Positions 9,197-20,962 of a stretch of DNA of 64,000 bases are shown piece after piece. Position 1 is the first letter of the stretch. Each line of letters begins with the position of its first letter. The notes beneath the pieces were generated by a model, which was not told the origin of the DNA, made no database searches, and saw only the letters and a program-made list of their open reading frames with translations. The DNA is from Gemmatimonadota bacterium (GTDB lineage: Bacteria; Gemmatimonadota; Gemmatimonadetes; Gemmatimonadales; Gemmatimonadaceae), in NCBI GenBank assembly GCA_016194585.1, contig JACQBG010000006.1, positions 62,001 through 126,000 on the forward strand, in the 5' to 3' direction. The position numbers and the translations under genes are program-made.

Positions 9197-10362
9197 TCCG
9201 CAAGGTCGCGACGTGGCTGCTGGCGGTGGTGCTGCTCGCCGTGCTCGCGTTCCTCACGCTGGGGGCATCGTTCGTGGACCGCCGGATGAACACGGTGATC
9301 CTCAAGCCGCCCTATCGGGTGAGTCCCGCCGCGCAGGCGCTGCACGCCAAGCTGCGCGTCGCCGACATGCACGACGACCTCCTCCTCTGGCCGCGCGACC
9401 CGGTCGCGCGCGGCACGGTCGGGAGCACCGACATCCCGCGCCTCCTCGACGGCAACATCGCCGTCGAGATCTTCTCGACGGTCTCGAAGACCCCGCGCGG
9501 ACAGAACTACGAGTCGAATGCCGGCAACAGCGACAACATCACGGCGCTCGCCATCGCGGAACACCGGCCCATCAAGACGTGGACGAGCCTCCTCGAACGC
9601 GCCCGCTGGACGAGTCTCAAGGCCCACGACGCCGCCGAGCGCGCCAACGGCTCGTTGATCCTCGTGACGACCGCGAGCGAACTGGCGCGCGAGCTCGCGG
9701 GACGCGAGGTCAAGAAGAACGTCGTCATCGGCCTCCTCTCCGTCGAAGGGCTGCAGGTGCTCGAGGGGAAGCTGGAGAACCTGAAGACGCTCTATTCGCT
9801 CGGATTCCGCATGGCCGGCCTCGCGCACTTCTTCGACAACGACGTCGCGGGCTCCGCCCACGGCATCGCCAAGGGCGGGCTCACCCCGTTCGGGCGCGAG
9901 GTCGTGAAGAAGATGGAGGAGAAGGGGATCATCGTCGACCTCGCGCACGTGTCGTCGAAGACGGTCGACGACGTGCTGGCGATGGCGACGCGTCCGGTGG
10001 TCGTCTCGCACGGGGGCGTCGCGGCCGTCTGCCCGGGACCGCGCAACTGGACCGACGACCAGCTCCGCCGCCTCGCGTCCAACGGCGGCGTGATCGGCAT
10101 CGGCTTCTGGGACGCCGCCATCTGCGACGCCACGCCGGCGGGCGTGGCGAAGGCCATCCGGCACGCCGTCGACGTCGCCGGCGTCGACCACGTGGGGCTC
10201 GGCTCCGACTGGGACGGCGCGATCAACGCGGCCTTCGACGCCACCGGCATGCCGCTCGTGACGGAGGCGCTCCTCGCCCAGGGCTTCAGCGAGGACGACA
10301 TCGCGAAGATCATGGGCGAGAACGTCATCAGGATCCTGCTGCAGGGCCTGCCGAAGGGTTGA
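9193..10362 (+). CDS. Membrane-anchored dipeptidase, peptidase family M19
   Basis: Zinc dipeptidase of the renal-dipeptidase family (389 residues), probably cleaving dipeptides on the outer face of the inner membrane. An N-terminal hydrophobic segment (about 4-27) acts as signal anchor. Metal-site motifs are visible in order: His60-Asp-Asp62 (the HxD pair), a glutamate in SVEG, histidines in LAHVS and VSHGG, and the late GLGSDWDG motif. The start is a GTG overlapping the pabA stop by three bases. The physiological substrate is not evident; some M19 enzymes are amidohydrolases acting on D-amino-acid derivatives. Confidence 0.88.
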
Positions 10363-10400
10363 GACGGCGGGCCATCCCACACGTTCATGAGGATCGTTCA

Positions 10401-11033
10401 ATGGCAGTCCGTCTAGGAGACGAAGCGCCGGATTTCACGGCCGAGACCACGCAGGGCACCGTCGAATTCCACAAGTGGAAGGGAAGCGACTGGGCCATCC
10501 TGTTCTCGCACCCGAAGGACTTCACCCCGGTCTGCACGACCGAACTCGGCATGGTGGCGAAACTCATGCCCGAGTTCCGGAAGCGGCATACGAAGGTGAT
10601 CGGCCTCTCGGTCGATCCGGTCGCGTCGCACCATACGTGGGAGAAGGACATCGAGGAGGTGACCGGCACGGCCGTGAATTTCCCGATGATCGCCGACCCC
10701 GACCGCAAGGTGTCGCACCTGTACGACATGATCCACCCGAACGCCAACGACACGCTGACGGTGCGCTCGGTGTTCATCGTCGGGCCGGACAACAAGGTGA
10801 AGCTCACGCTGACCTACCCGGCGAGCACCGGGCGCAATTTCGACGAGATCCTCCGCGTGCTCGACGGCCTGCAACTGTCGGCGAAGTTCCCCGTCTCGAC
10901 GCCCGCGAACTGGCACAAGGGCGACGACGTCATCGTCGCCACGACGCTCTCGACGGAGGATGCCCGGTCGAAGTTCCCGAAAGGGGTGACGGAGAAGAAG
11001 CCGTACCTTCGGACGACGCCCAGTCCTGAGTGA
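10401..11033 (+). CDS. 1-Cys peroxiredoxin (Prx6 type)
   Basis: Thiol peroxidase that reduces hydrogen peroxide and organic hydroperoxides. The 210-residue protein has the peroxidatic Cys45 in the PxxFTPVCTTE motif. It has the extended C-terminal dimerisation domain of the Prx6 subfamily (PASTGRNFDEILRV), and I find no second cysteine, which fits a 1-Cys mechanism. The ATG at 10,401 follows a 38-base gap after the dipeptidase gene. It is the last gene before the long inverted repeat and so probably ends the transcription unit. The reductant cannot be inferred; bacillithiol is possible, given bshC elsewhere in the window. Confidence 0.93.
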   Translation: MAVRLGDEAPDFTAETTQGTVEFHKWKGSDWAILFSHPKDFTPVCTTELGMVAKLMPEFRKRHTKVIGLSVDPVASHHTWEKDIEEVTGTAVNFPMIADPDRKVSHLYDMIHPNANDTLTVRSVFIVGPDNKVKLTLTYPASTGRNFDEILRVLDGLQLSAKFPVSTPANWHKGDDVIVATTLSTEDARSKFPKGVTEKKPYLRTTPSPE

Positions 11034-11037
11034 GTGG

Positions 11038-11316
11038 GAGTGAGTGGGAGGGCAAGGCGATGGGGGGGCGAGATCGAGTGAGAGTGGGAGCCGAGTGCGA
11101 GTGGGCCCCAGTGCGAGTGGGCGGGCAAGTGTAGTGGGAGGGGGAGTCGCCGCGGCGGCTCCCCCTCCGTCGTACTGATCTCCCACTCCCACTCCCACTC
11201 CACTCCCACTCCGCTCCCACCAAACTCCCACTCCCACCCCCACTCACGGCCCACTCCCACTGGGCGCCCACTCGCACTCGACCTCGCCCCCTGGCGCCTT
11301 GCCCTCCCACTCACTC
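11038..11316. repeat. Long imperfect inverted repeat of GTGGGA units with central palindrome
   Basis: The 348-base gap between the peroxiredoxin and kdsB genes is almost filled by low-complexity sequence. The left arm is made of GAGTGGGAG-like units and the right arm of their reverse complement. The outer 22 bases are a perfect match: 11,038-11,059 is the exact reverse complement of 11,295-11,316. Inner parts pair imperfectly. At the centre (about 11,138-11,169) is a near-perfect 32-bp palindrome, GGAGGGGGAG, then CGCCGCGGCG, then CTCCCCCTCC, with one mismatched pair. In RNA it would be a very stable stem and could end transcription of the upstream gene. No open reading frame here looks real. 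Confidence 0.85.
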
Positions 11317-11381
11317 GTTCCTGCGGTTATCTTGCTTGGCGTGGATTTTGCATCGTCACCCCTTCGACTCACGGTGCCAGG

Positions 11382-12148
11382 ATGAGCACCCTGATCGTGA
11401 TCCCCGCCAGGCTCGGGGCGACGAGGCTCCCCGGAAAGCCCCTCCGGCTGCTCGGCGGCGCTCCCCTGATCGTCCGGGTCTGGCAGCGCGCGCAGGCGAT
11501 GCACGTCGGCGACCGCGTCGTGGTCGCCACCGACCACCCCGATGTGGCGGCCGCCGCCCGATCGGCCGGCGCAGAGGTCGCGATGACCCGCGATGACCAT
11601 GCGTCGGGTACCGACCGGGTCGCCGAAGTCGCCAACCGCCCGGCCTACGCCGCCTACGACGTCATCGTGAACGTCCAGGGGGACGAGCCCTATATCGGCG
11701 CGGACGCGGTGCGTGGGGCCGCCGAGATGGTGGAGAGCGGCCGTTTCCCGCTCGGGACCGCCGCGGCGACCGCTGGTCCGGAGATCCTCGCCGATCCTGC
11801 CATCGTGAAGGTCGTGACCGACGACGCGGGGCGCGCGCTCTATTTCTCGCGCGCCCCGATCCCCTTCCTGCGCGACAGCGCCGACCGCGCGCAACGCGAC
11901 GCGCGGCTCCGGCAGCACCTCGGCGTGTACGCGTACCGTCGCGACGCCCTGAACCGCTGGGTGTCGCTGCCGCCGCATCCGCTCGAGTCGATCGAGCGGC
12001 TGGAGCAGCTGCGCGCCATCGCCGATGGGTTGGCGATGGGCGTGGCGACCGTCGCCCCCGTGCTCGGGGGCGGCATCGATACCGAGCAGGACCTTGCCGA
12101 TGCGAACGCCCGCTGGTCCGACGCCACCCTCACCGCCGGAACCTCCTG

Positions 12149-12149
<1 letters not shown>
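11382..12149 (+). CDS. kdsB: 3-deoxy-manno-octulosonate cytidylyltransferase
   Basis: Activates Kdo with CTP to CMP-Kdo, the donor for the inner core of LPS. The 255-residue protein carries the family signature [15 protein letters not shown] at the N-terminus, an [15 protein letters not shown] motif and VNVQGDEP for metal and nucleotide binding. It is the first gene after the inverted repeat and probably opens the Kdo/Lpt operon. Its stop shares one base with the pyrG start, so the CTP consumer and the CTP producer are coupled. Confidence 0.95.
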
Positions 12150-13815
<1,666 letters not shown>

Positions 13816-13816
<1 letters not shown>

Positions 13817-14637
13817 TGGCGAAGGCCACGCCGATGCGCTTCCCGACCGACCGCTTCTTCCTCATCGCGGGGCCGTGCGTCGTCGAGGGAAACGACCTCA
13901 TGTTCCGCGTCGGCGACCATCTCGCCCGGCTCGCCGAGCGCGTGCCCGGCGGCATCGTCTTCAAGGCCAGCTTCGACAAGGCCAACCGCTCGAACGCCGG
14001 CGCGTTCCGCGGCCCCGGGCTCGACGAAGGACTCGCCGCGCTCGACCGCGTGCGCGCGCGCACCGGGCTGCCGATCGTCACCGACGTGCATCTCCCCGAG
14101 CAGTGCGCGGCGGCGGCACAGGTCGCCGACGTGCTGCAGATCCCCGCGTTCCTCTGCCGGCAGACCGACCTGCTCGTCGCCGCCGGCGCGACGGGAAAGC
14201 CGGTGAACGTGAAGAAGGGGCAGTGGATGCACCCCGAGGGGATGACGGGCGCCGTCGCCAAGGTGCGCCAGGCCGCGCCGGTGGCGTCGGAGGTCGCGGT
14301 CACCGAGCGCGGCACGTTCTTCGGGTACGGCGACCTCGTCGTCGACATGCGCGGCTTCACGCGGCTCCGCGCGGCGTGCGACGCCCCGGTGATCTTCGAC
14401 GCGACCCACTCCGTGCAGCAGCCGGGCAAGGGGCAGGGGGGCGCGAGCGGAGGGCTCCGCGAGTTCATCCGCCCGCTTACGATGGCGGCGATGTCGGCCG
14501 GCGCGGACGGCCTGTTCATGGAGACGCATCCCGACCCCGACCACGCGCCGAGCGACGGGCCGAACATGATGCCGCTGGCCGAGCTCGACGCGCTGATCCT
14601 CAAGGCGATCGACCTGTGGGCGAGGGCGCGCGCATGA
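13816..14637 (+). CDS. kdsA: 3-deoxy-8-phosphooctulonate synthase
   Basis: Condenses phosphoenolpyruvate with arabinose 5-phosphate to Kdo 8-phosphate. The 273-residue protein has FLIAGPCVVEG at the N-terminus with Cys21. In this family a cysteine at that site marks the metal-dependent class (Aquifex type), whereas Escherichia coli KdsA has asparagine. Other expected ligands are in the late ETHPDPDHAPSDGPN region. The start is taken at the ATG at 13,816; a TTG codon just before it is unlikely. It overlaps pyrG by one base and kdsC by four. Confidence 0.95.
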
Positions 14638-15194
14638 TCGCGCCCGCCGCGGCCGCGAAGGTGAAGCTCGTCGTCCTCGACGTCGACGGCGTGCTCACCG
14701 ACGCCGGGTACTACCTCGGGGACGTCGACGGCAAGCCCTCGGAGCTCCTCCGCTACGACATCCAGGACGGCATCGGGATCTACCTCATGCGGATGGCGGG
14801 GCTGAAGATCGCGATCATCACCGGCCGCGAGTCGGAGAGCGTGCGTCTGCGCGCCGCGCAGTTGAAGGTCGATGCCCTCGCCCAGGACAAGCGGGCGCGC
14901 AAGATCGCGGCGCTGCGGCGGATCGCCACCGACCTCGGCGTCACGCTCGACGAGGTCGCTTTCCTCGGCGACGATCTTCCCGACCTCGGCCCTCTGCGCG
15001 AAGTGGGGATGCCGGTCGCGGTCGCGAACGCGGTGACGGAGGTCCGTGATGTGGCGAGCGTCCACCTCACGCGCACCGGAGGTCATGGCGCCATCCGTGA
15101 GTTCGCCGAGGCGCTCCTGACGGCGCGTGGCGAATGGGCCGCGCTCGTCGAGCGCTACGTCGCCGATCGGGCCGCGGAGCCCCTCCCCGCATGA
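14634..15194 (+). CDS. kdsC: Kdo 8-phosphate phosphatase
   Basis: HAD-family phosphatase that removes the phosphate from Kdo 8-phosphate. The 186-residue length fits KdsC. The nucleophile motif DVDGVLTDAGYY sits at about 18-29, a threonine motif in IITGRES, and the metal motif GDDLPDL towards the C-terminus. The ATG overlaps the kdsA stop by four bases and the stop overlaps the kdsD start by up to four, typical of tight coupling. Position between kdsA and kdsD removes the usual ambiguity of small HAD proteins. Confidence 0.94.
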   Translation: MIAPAAAAKVKLVVLDVDGVLTDAGYYLGDVDGKPSELLRYDIQDGIGIYLMRMAGLKIAIITGRESESVRLRAAQLKVDALAQDKRARKIAALRRIATDLGVTLDEVAFLGDDLPDLGPLREVGMPVAVANAVTEVRDVASVHLTRTGGHGAIREFAEALLTARGEWAALVERYVADRAAEPLPA

Positions 15195-16159
15195 TGACGC
15201 CCGACGAGATCACCGCGCGCGGGGCACGCGTGCTGCGCATGGAGCGCGAGGCGCTCGCCGAGACCGAGACGCGCCTCGGCGCGCAGTTCGCCGCGGCGGT
15301 GCAGCTCATCGCCGCGTCGAGCGGCCGGGTGATCGTCGCCGGCGTGGGCAAGTCCGGGCTCATCGGCCGCAAGATCGCCGCGACGATGACGTCCACGGGA
15401 ACGCCGGCCATGTTCCTGCATCCCGTGGAGAGCGTGCACGGCGACCTCGGCATCGTCTCCGCGAACGACGTCGGCATCCTCATCTCGAAGAGCGGCGAGA
15501 CCGACGAACTGCTCCCGCTGCTGGAACAGCTGCAGCGGCTGGGGGTACGGACCATCGCGATCAGTGGCGACGGCGGATCGACCCTCGCCCGCCACGCCGA
15601 CGTGTGGCTCGATGCCTCGGTGCGCGAGGAAGCGTGTCCGCACGACCTCGCGCCGACGACGAGCACGACCGTGACGCTCGCCCTCGGCGACGCGCTCGCC
15701 GTCGCGCTCCTCGAGGTGAAGGGGTTCCGCCGGGAGGATTTCGCCCGGCTGCATCCCGGCGGCGCGCTCGGCAAGAAGCTGCTCCTGAAGGTGTCCGACG
15801 TGATGCTCACGACCGAGCTCCCGTTCCTCGGCGCGGGCGCCACGATGCTCGATGCCGTGGTGCAGCTCGCCGACCGGCGTGGCATCTCGGTGGTGGTGGA
15901 CGACGCGCGCCGCCTGCTCGGCGTCATCACGACGGGCGACTTCATGCGCGTCCTCGAGAAGGGAACCGATGCCTTCGCCGTGAGAGTGGACACCGTGATG
16001 ACCCGGTCGCCGAAGACCACCGTGCCCGACGAACTCGCCAGCGCCGCCGTATACCGCATGGAGCAGGCCGGCATCATGTCCATGCCGGTGCTCGACGCGT
16101 CACGGCAGGTCGTGGGCGTCGTGCACCTGCACGACCTCATGCGCGCGGGGGCCTCGTGA
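15191..16159 (+). CDS. kdsD: Arabinose-5-phosphate isomerase
   Basis: Converts ribulose 5-phosphate to arabinose 5-phosphate, the sugar substrate of KdsA. The protein has about 322 residues with a sugar-isomerase (SIS) domain (about 35-170; GVGKSGLIGRKIA, SKSGET) followed by two CBS domains (about 210-320). Two consecutive ATG codons at 15,191 and 15,194 both overlap the kdsC stop. With kdsA, kdsC and kdsB this completes Kdo synthesis from ribulose 5-phosphate to CMP-Kdo. The CBS pair may sense a nucleotide, but no ligand can be read from sequence. Confidence 0.94.
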   Translation: MMTPDEITARGARVLRMEREALAETETRLGAQFAAAVQLIAASSGRVIVAGVGKSGLIGRKIAATMTSTGTPAMFLHPVESVHGDLGIVSANDVGILISKSGETDELLPLLEQLQRLGVRTIAISGDGGSTLARHADVWLDASVREEACPHDLAPTTSTTVTLALGDALAVALLEVKGFRREDFARLHPGGALGKKLLLKVSDVMLTTELPFLGAGATMLDAVVQLADRRGISVVVDDARRLLGVITTGDFMRVLEKGTDAFAVRVDTVMTRSPKTTVPDELASAAVYRMEQAGIMSMPVLDASRQVVGVVHLHDLMRAGAS

Positions 16160-16704
16160 GGTCCGCGCCCGTCCTCCTCGCCGCCATCGTGCTGGCCGCC
16201 GCCTGCGCCGACACGAAAGGCGCGGCCGTCACCTCGCGCCGCCAGACGCTCGCCGACTCCGCCGACCAGATCGCGTTCCACGGCCGGTGGCTCATCACCG
16301 ACCAGGGGATGCAGCGCGCGCAGATGACCACCGACACGGCCTTCTTCTTCGACGACAACACCCGCGTCGAGAGCCGTGGCAACGTGCGCGGGCTGTTCTA
16401 CAGCTCGACGGGCGTACTCGACGCGGTGATGACGGCCCGCGCGTCGACCTACAACATGCGCACCGGCATCCTCATCGCGACCGGCGACGTGATGATCAAC
16501 TCGGTGGACGGACGGAAGCTCTCGACGCCGTACCTGAAGTACGACCAGCGCGTCAACCAGATCAGCAGCGACAGCGCGTTCGTGCTCACGGAGCCCGGCA
16601 AGGAGATGCAGGGCATCGGCTTCGTGTCGGACCCGGACATGAACAACGTCACGGTCTTCAAGCAGAAGAAGTCGAAGCTCGGCCCGGTCGAGCTCCCGAA
16701 GTGA
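16156..16704 (+). CDS. lptC: LPS export protein LptC-like lipoprotein
   Basis: Probable periplasmic bridge component of the LPS transport machine. The 182-residue protein starts at a GTG overlapping the kdsD stop. It has a short hydrophobic leader ending in LAAACAD, a lipobox with a cysteine near residue 17, so it may be a lipoprotein rather than the single-span anchor of E. coli LptC. The remainder is rich in alternating beta-strand segments, as expected for the LptC/OstA beta-jellyroll. The call rests on this pattern and on position just before lptA-like and lptB genes. Confidence 0.8.
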   Translation: MRSAPVLLAAIVLAAACADTKGAAVTSRRQTLADSADQIAFHGRWLITDQGMQRAQMTTDTAFFFDDNTRVESRGNVRGLFYSSTGVLDAVMTARASTYNMRTGILIATGDVMINSVDGRKLSTPYLKYDQRVNQISSDSAFVLTEPGKEMQGIGFVSDPDMNNVTVFKQKKSKLGPVELPK

Positions 16705-18176
16705 TGCGGCGTGGCGCGCGCCACCTGCTCGCGCTCGCGAGCCTCGTGCCTGCCGCCGTCGCGGCGCAGGACGGTACTCGCAAGCCGTGCGACCTCGTCA
16801 TCAACGGCGTGTACAAGGGCGGCGAGCTGCTGTCGCACATGCAGCTCTTCAAGCAGCCGTCCGGTCAGTACAACACCATCGCCGGTGGCGGCGTCGACGC
16901 GACGTGCAACGGCACCGACCAACGGCTCCTCTCCGACAGCGCGGAGAGCTACGGCGACCAGAAGCTCGTGTACCTCTTCGGCCACGTGCGATACAGCGAG
17001 GCGCGGGTCACCCTCACGGCCGACAAGATGACGTACTGGATGGGAGAGGAACGCCTCCTCGCTGAAGGGAACGTCGTCGGGGCGACGAACAACGGCACGC
17101 ATTTCCGTGGGCCAGTCGCGACGTATCTGCGCGTCGCCCCCGGCATCCGCTCACAGTCGCGGCTCGACGCCACGGGCCGCCCCGACGTGTGGGTCAGCGC
17201 CAGGGACGCGGGAGGCAAGGATACGAAGGACAGCGTGAACATCCTCGCCGACCACGTGATCAGCCAGAACGATTCGCTCGTCTGGGCGACGCGCAACGTG
17301 GTCATCAAGCGGCCCGACATCGTCGCCACGGGCGATTCGGCGTACATGGACAACGGCGCCGAACTGCTCTTCCTCGCCATCAGGCCGCGCGTCGAAGGGA
17401 AAGGGGAGCACACCTTCACGCTGGTCGGCGATCTCATCACGGTGAAGTCGCACCAGCGCCAGGTGGAGCGGGTGAAGAGCCTGGGGCACGCCACGGCGAC
17501 GAGCGACGAGGTGAAGCTCGTCTCGGACACGATCGACTTGCGGGTCGCCGACCAGAAGCTCGAGCGTGCGTTCGCGTGGGGCCCCGGACGGGCGAGGGCC
17601 GACGCGCAGGATCGCAAGATCACCGCCGACTCGATCGACATCGTCATGCCGCATCAGACGATCCGCGAGATGCGGGCGGTGCGCCGGGCACGCGCCGAGA
17701 GCTTCCCCGACTCCACGAAGATCATCTCGAAGGACATGGACTGGCTCGCCGGCGACACGATCGTCGCCAAGTTCGACACCGTCTCCGCGGCCGATACCGT
17801 CACCAAGCCGTCCGTCCGCCAGATCGTGGCCCGGGGTTCCGCCAAGTCGTACTACCAGCTGGCCCCCGGGGGGACGACGGAGCGGACGTCGACCCCCAAC
17901 ATCAACTACGTGACGGGCCACAACATCACCGTCGACATGAAGGACAAGGAGATCGAGACGGTGACGGTCGTACAGGGCGCGGCGGGGTTCTACCTCGAGG
18001 TCACGCCCGACTCGACCAAGGCGAAGGCGGCCAGCGACTCCACCGCGAAGGCGGCGGGGAAGGGCCGGCCCTCGGCCACTCCGGCCAAGGGGAAGCCCGC
18101 CGCCGACTCTTCACGAATCAAGAAGCCCGACGCGCGGACGCCCGACGCGGACACGCCACCGAGGATGACGCCGTGA
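16704..18176 (+). CDS. LptA/OstA-like periplasmic LPS transport protein
   Basis: A 490-residue exported protein with a signal peptide (about 1-22, cleavage near AVAA-QD). The repeated beta pattern seen in OstA/LptA and in the N-terminal domain of LptD runs from about 60 to 430 ([21 protein letters not shown] and similar repeats). It is much longer than the usual LptA (about 180 residues) and lacks the large barrel of LptD, so it may be an extended periplasmic bridge. The last 55 residues are low-complexity, rich in Lys, Ala, Ser and Pro. It overlaps lptC by one base and lptB by four, which supports a role in LPS export. Confidence 0.75.
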   Translation: MRRGARHLLALASLVPAAVAAQDGTRKPCDLVINGVYKGGELLSHMQLFKQPSGQYNTIAGGGVDATCNGTDQRLLSDSAESYGDQKLVYLFGHVRYSEARVTLTADKMTYWMGEERLLAEGNVVGATNNGTHFRGPVATYLRVAPGIRSQSRLDATGRPDVWVSARDAGGKDTKDSVNILADHVISQNDSLVWATRNVVIKRPDIVATGDSAYMDNGAELLFLAIRPRVEGKGEHTFTLVGDLITVKSHQRQVERVKSLGHATATSDEVKLVSDTIDLRVADQKLERAFAWGPGRARADAQDRKITADSIDIVMPHQTIREMRAVRRARAESFPDSTKIISKDMDWLAGDTIVAKFDTVSAADTVTKPSVRQIVARGSAKSYYQLAPGGTTERTSTPNINYVTGHNITVDMKDKEIETVTVVQGAAGFYLEVTPDSTKAKAASDSTAKAAGKGRPSATPAKGKPAADSSRIKKPDARTPDADTPPRMTP

Positions 18177-19417
18177 GCGCGAACGGAAGCTCGAGTCCCC
18201 AGGACCAGATGCGCCTGATCGTCGAGCGCTTCAGCGCCGGCGACCGCTCGGCGTTGCTCACCCTCCTCGCGCTGATCAGCATCGCGGACGAGGAGGGCGC
18301 CGCTCCGTTCCATGACGTGGCGGTACAGATGCGCGCCGACTACCTGGCGGCGGTCCGCGCCGAAGGGCGCGATGCGGACGCCGAGGCGGGGCGGCTGAGC
18401 CTCGACGAGGTGCGCTCGCATCTCACGAACGTCGTCGTGCCGCGACTGCAGGGAGTCGGCGCCCTCGAAGCCGTCACGGGCGACGGCGACATCGCCGGCG
18501 CGCGGCTGCGCCTCGCTCCCTCGCTCTGGTCGAGCGTCCGCGGCCTGCGCGCGGAGATCCCCGACGTCGTCCGGCTCACCGGCGAGCATCCGGCGGCGCC
18601 GCATCGCATCTCCACCGGCGCCCGGGTCGAAGGGGCGAGCACCCTGCGCGCCGAAGGTCTGGTGAAGACGTACCGCCGCCGGAACGTCGTGAACGACGTG
18701 GCGCTGCAGTTGCAGCAAGGCGAGATCGTCGGCCTCCTCGGGCCCAACGGTGCCGGCAAGACGACGACGTTCTACATGATCGTCGGGCTCATCCCGCCCG
18801 CCCAGGGGCGGATCCTCTTCGACGGCGAGGACATCACGTCCATGCCGATGTACCAGCGCGCCCGGCGCGGCATCGGCTACCTGTCGCAGGAGCCGTCGAT
18901 CTTCCGCAAGCTCACGGTCGAGGAGAACATCCTCGCCATCCTCGAGACGCTCCCCATCAGCCGCGCCGAGCGGGAGGCGCGCCTCGAGGGACTGCTCGAC
19001 GAACTCAGCATCAAGCACCTCCGGCTCAGCAAGGCGTACGCGCTCAGCGGCGGGGAGCGCCGCCGCCTCGAGATCACGCGCGCCCTCGTCACGCAGCCGA
19101 AGTTCATGATGCTCGACGAGCCATTCGCCGGCGTCGACCCGATCGCGGTGCACGACATCCAGCAGATCGTGGCGAGCCTGAAGCATCGCGGCATCGGCGT
19201 GCTCATCTCCGACCACAACGTCGAGCAGACGCTCGACATCGTCGACCGCGCGTACATCATGTTCGACGGCCAGGTGAAGGTCTCCGGCACGGTGCAGGAG
19301 CTGGTGTTCGACGATACCGTCGCCGACATCTATCTGGGCCCGACGCTCACCGCCCGCCTCCGTTCCCGCTTCCGGGAGGCGCCGGCCACCGAGTCACCCC
19401 CCGAGCCCGCCGGATGA
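18173..19417 (+). CDS. lptB: LPS export ABC transporter ATPase with extra N-terminal domain
   Basis: Cytoplasmic ATPase of the LptB2FG exporter. The ABC domain (about residues 160-400) has Walker [10 protein letters not shown] (190-198), an LSGGE signature (291-295), Walker B FMMLDEP, and SDHN as switch; these and the [15 protein letters not shown] segment fit LptB. The protein has 414 residues, whereas LptB is usually about 240. The first 155 residues are an additional helical domain that looks like a winged helix. No stop or frame change separates the two parts. The GTG start overlaps the upstream stop and rpoN overlaps the end, the well-known lptB-rpoN order. Confidence 0.9.
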   Translation: MSANGSSSPQDQMRLIVERFSAGDRSALLTLLALISIADEEGAAPFHDVAVQMRADYLAAVRAEGRDADAEAGRLSLDEVRSHLTNVVVPRLQGVGALEAVTGDGDIAGARLRLAPSLWSSVRGLRAEIPDVVRLTGEHPAAPHRISTGARVEGASTLRAEGLVKTYRRRNVVNDVALQLQQGEIVGLLGPNGAGKTTTFYMIVGLIPPAQGRILFDGEDITSMPMYQRARRGIGYLSQEPSIFRKLTVEENILAILETLPISRAEREARLEGLLDELSIKHLRLSKAYALSGGERRRLEITRALVTQPKFMMLDEPFAGVDPIAVHDIQQIVASLKHRGIGVLISDHNVEQTLDIVDRAYIMFDGQVKVSGTVQELVFDDTVADIYLGPTLTARLRSRFREAPATESPPEPAG

Positions 19418-20940
19418 GGACGGGGCTCAACCAGTCCGTCCGCCTTGGGCAGGAGCTCAAGATCAATCCTCGCCTGTATCAGGCGATGGACATGCTCTAC
19501 ATGCCCCTGCTCGACCTGCAGCAGCACCTGAAGCAGGAGCTGCTCGTCAATCCGTTCCTCGAACTGTCCGAAGAGGACGAAGAGGAACTCAGCGAGTCGC
19601 AGGAGGACGGCGAGGAACAGGAGACGGAGGCCGAGGCGGGCGAGATCGACATCGAGTCCGTGGGCGAGGAACCGATCGCCGACGACGTGCCGGAGAAGAC
19701 GTCGGAGGACGAGACCGACTGGGAGGAGATCCTCCTCGACGGTTTCGACACGCCCGGCGGCATGCGTGAAGAGACCGACCATGGCGAGCACTTCGAGGCC
19801 GTCCCCGTCGCCGCCACCCACCTCGACGACCACCTGCGCGAGCAGGTGCAGATGCTCGACCTCGGCCCGCGACAGCTGGCGCTCGCCGAAGAGTTCATCG
19901 GCAACATCGGCGACGACGGCTATCTCGCCACCACACTCGACGACATCCTGCTCGGCATCAACGCGTCCATCGAGAAGGCGGCGGAAGCCGCGGGGCGCGA
20001 CACCGACGACCTCCCGTACTACACGATGCCGGAGGCGGAGGCGATGCTCGTCATCATCCAGCGGCTCGACCCGCCCGGCGTCGGTGCGCGGGACCTGCGG
20101 GAGTGCCTCCTCCTGCAGCTGCGCGACAAGGAGATGACCGGGAGCCTCGCCGAGCGGCTGGTGCGAGATTTCTTCGAGGAACTCGTCGCGCACCGCTGGG
20201 GTGACGTCGCGAGGCGCACCGGGGTTACCCCTCTCGAGGTGCAGCATGCGGCGGACGTCATCTCGCACCTGAGTCCGAAGCCCGGCACCGCCGTCTCGAG
20301 CGGGAGCGACAATTACGTCATGCCGGACCTCATCGTGGAGAAGGTCGCCGGCGAGTATCTCGTCTTCACCAACGACGGCAACCTCCCGCGCCTCAAGCTG
20401 AGCAAGGTCTACCAGGAGATCGCCCGCGACAAGAAGAAGTTCGACGCCGAGAACAAGGAGTTCATCTCGAACAAGCTCAACGCGGCCCAGTGGCTCATCC
20501 AGGCCATCGAGCAGCGGCGGCAGACGATGCTCAAGGTGATGCACTTCATCGTCGACCGGCAGCGCGAGTTCTTCGAGAAGGGAGTCCAGTATCTCAAGCC
20601 GCTCACCCTGCGCGAGGTCGCCGACGTCATCGGGATGCACGAGTCCACCGTCAGCCGCGTCACCAACGAGAAGTACGCGCAGACGCCCCGCGGCGTGCTG
20701 CCGCTCAAGTTCTTCTTCTCGAGCGGACTGGCGACCGTCGACGGCGACGACGTCTCGGCGCGCGGCATCAAGGCGACCATCGAGAAGCTGGTGTCCGACG
20801 AGGATACGCGAGATCCGCTCACCGACCAGGCGATCGTCGAGATCCTCGAGCGGGACGGCATCAAGATCGCCCGCCGCACCGTGGCCAAGTACCGAGACCA
20901 GCTCGGCGTGCTCTCGGCCCGGATGCGCAAACGCGTGTGA
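19414..20940 (+). CDS. rpoN: RNA polymerase sigma-54 factor
   Basis: Alternative sigma factor that recognises -24/-12 promoters and needs AAA+ activators. The 508-residue protein shows all three regions: a glutamine/leucine-rich N-terminus (about 1-50, with [14 protein letters not shown]), an acidic linker rich in Glu and Asp (about 52-110), the core-binding region, a helix-turn-helix ([18 protein letters not shown]) and the RpoN box ARRTVAKYR at 486-494. It overlaps lptB by four bases. No sigma-54 activator is in the window, and I did not identify a -24/-12 promoter. Confidence 0.96.
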   Translation: MRTGLNQSVRLGQELKINPRLYQAMDMLYMPLLDLQQHLKQELLVNPFLELSEEDEEELSESQEDGEEQETEAEAGEIDIESVGEEPIADDVPEKTSEDETDWEEILLDGFDTPGGMREETDHGEHFEAVPVAATHLDDHLREQVQMLDLGPRQLALAEEFIGNIGDDGYLATTLDDILLGINASIEKAAEAAGRDTDDLPYYTMPEAEAMLVIIQRLDPPGVGARDLRECLLLQLRDKEMTGSLAERLVRDFFEELVAHRWGDVARRTGVTPLEVQHAADVISHLSPKPGTAVSSGSDNYVMPDLIVEKVAGEYLVFTNDGNLPRLKLSKVYQEIARDKKKFDAENKEFISNKLNAAQWLIQAIEQRRQTMLKVMHFIVDRQREFFEKGVQYLKPLTLREVADVIGMHESTVSRVTNEKYAQTPRGVLPLKFFFSSGLATVDGDDVSARGIKATIEKLVSDEDTRDPLTDQAIVEILERDGIKIARRTVAKYRDQLGVLSARMRKRV

Positions 20941-20962
20941 CCCCAACCTCCGAGCCCACGCC

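Noticed and set aside
11038-11316. CRISPR array or REP cluster
   Set aside because: The units are too short and irregular, there are no unique spacers, and the two halves are inverted rather than direct.
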